Positions 23,048-23,323 of a stretch of DNA of 23,323 bases are shown piece by piece. Below the pieces are notes generated by a model that saw only the letters and a program-made list of their open reading frames with translations, was not told where the DNA came from and did no database searches. Position 1 is the stretch's first letter; every line of letters begins with the position of its first letter. The stretch comes from JBBQXY01 sp038209195 (lineage in GTDB: Bacteria > Chloroflexota > Ktedonobacteria > Ktedonobacterales > Ktedonobacteraceae), in NCBI GenBank assembly GCA_038209195.1, contig JBBQXY010000089.1:1-23323 (forward strand), in the 5' to 3' direction. Both the position numbers and the translations under genes were made by a program.

Positions 23048-23323
23048 TGGTTTGGAAGTTGAATAACAATCATTTGATTTAATTTCAGACTGATACATGG
23101 AAATACGGTGCTAATTTGTTTTATTATATCTACTAATATACGGGGTCAGTGGTGCAGTGGAACAGAAAAGTGGTTTAGGAGGAAGCGGTAAAAGGGGTAT
23201 GAGTGGGAATGGAATCAAAAACAACAGTAAGGATTGTTGACGAATGCTCTCCTAACTCTGCGAGGTGCTTGAACTGAAGCAAGGAACAAAGATGTATTGA
23301 GAAAAAGAGACCTCCATCATACG
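23048..23323. other. Intergenic region at the window end
   Basis: AT-rich first half, purine-rich second half. Short frames only (for example ATG 23199, closed after 13 codons); no terminator hairpin after the dehydrogenase and no recognisable RNA. Confidence 0.4.

Noticed and set aside
1..23323. tRNA, rRNA or intact insertion sequence
   Set aside because: No T-loop/acceptor pattern, no rRNA core sequence and no transposase frame was found by eye; a tRNAscan/Infernal run would settle this.

Overview
The window reads as a chromosomal segment of a Chloroflexota bacterium, probably of the Ktedonobacteria type. This is an inference from gene content: a sedolisin-like protease carrying four tandem C-terminal 'AEG...GFQEY...ERPMYF...GGxDVIG' repeats, several large extracellular beta-propeller proteins, an ALDH/DUF779 pair, moderate GC content, and Shine-Dalgarno (SD)-led genes separated by very long perfect hairpins. 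I did not find rRNA, tRNA, CRISPR or an intact insertion sequence.

Layout. 1-358 (-): start of a CvpA-like membrane protein cut by the window edge. 730-3297 (+): gyrA, with a good promoter upstream and a bidirectional terminator (3301-3351) shared with the converging metabolic operon. 6542-3358 (-): aldehyde dehydrogenase, then DUF779 protein, then thiolase, consistent with oxidation of acetaldehyde or other short aldehydes plus acetyl-CoA/acetoacetyl-CoA chemistry. 7518-6973 (-): DoxX-type membrane protein ended by a 32-bp perfect hairpin. 8113-7712 (-): unknown four-helix membrane protein. 10124-8311 (-): ECF sigma factor overlapping its zinc-finger anti-sigma factor by ATGA. 10402-13656 (+): secreted S53 protease, divergent from the sigma gene. 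13744-14087: a nested inverted-repeat, MITE-like non-coding element. 15594-14101 (-): membrane-anchored Asp-box beta-propeller. 16694-15810 (-): membrane-anchored C39-like cysteine peptidase. 17465-16878 (-): a propeller-repeat protein whose last blade looks frameshifted. 17750-18118 (+): DUF1801 protein. 18478-21930 (+): HEPN-domain protein followed by pyruvate, phosphate dikinase (ppdK). 22049-23047 (+): zinc-dependent medium-chain alcohol dehydrogenase. 23048-23323: no gene seen.

How the parts relate. The metabolic genes (alcohol dehydrogenase, aldehyde dehydrogenase, thiolase, PPDK) all sit around C2/C3 central carbon metabolism but are not one operon. The middle third (about 8.3-17.5 kb) is dominated by envelope and extracellular functions next to an ECF sigma/anti-sigma pair.

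The observations I find most worth checking are: the nested palindromic element at 13.7-14.1 kb; the 32- and 34-bp perfect intergenic hairpins; the broken final blade at about 16.95 kb; the HEPN-ppdK pairing, with a GTAGGGGTACCC motif in both leaders; and valine at the GyrA quinolone-resistance position. I did not find a clear-cut new multi-gene defence or biosynthetic system.
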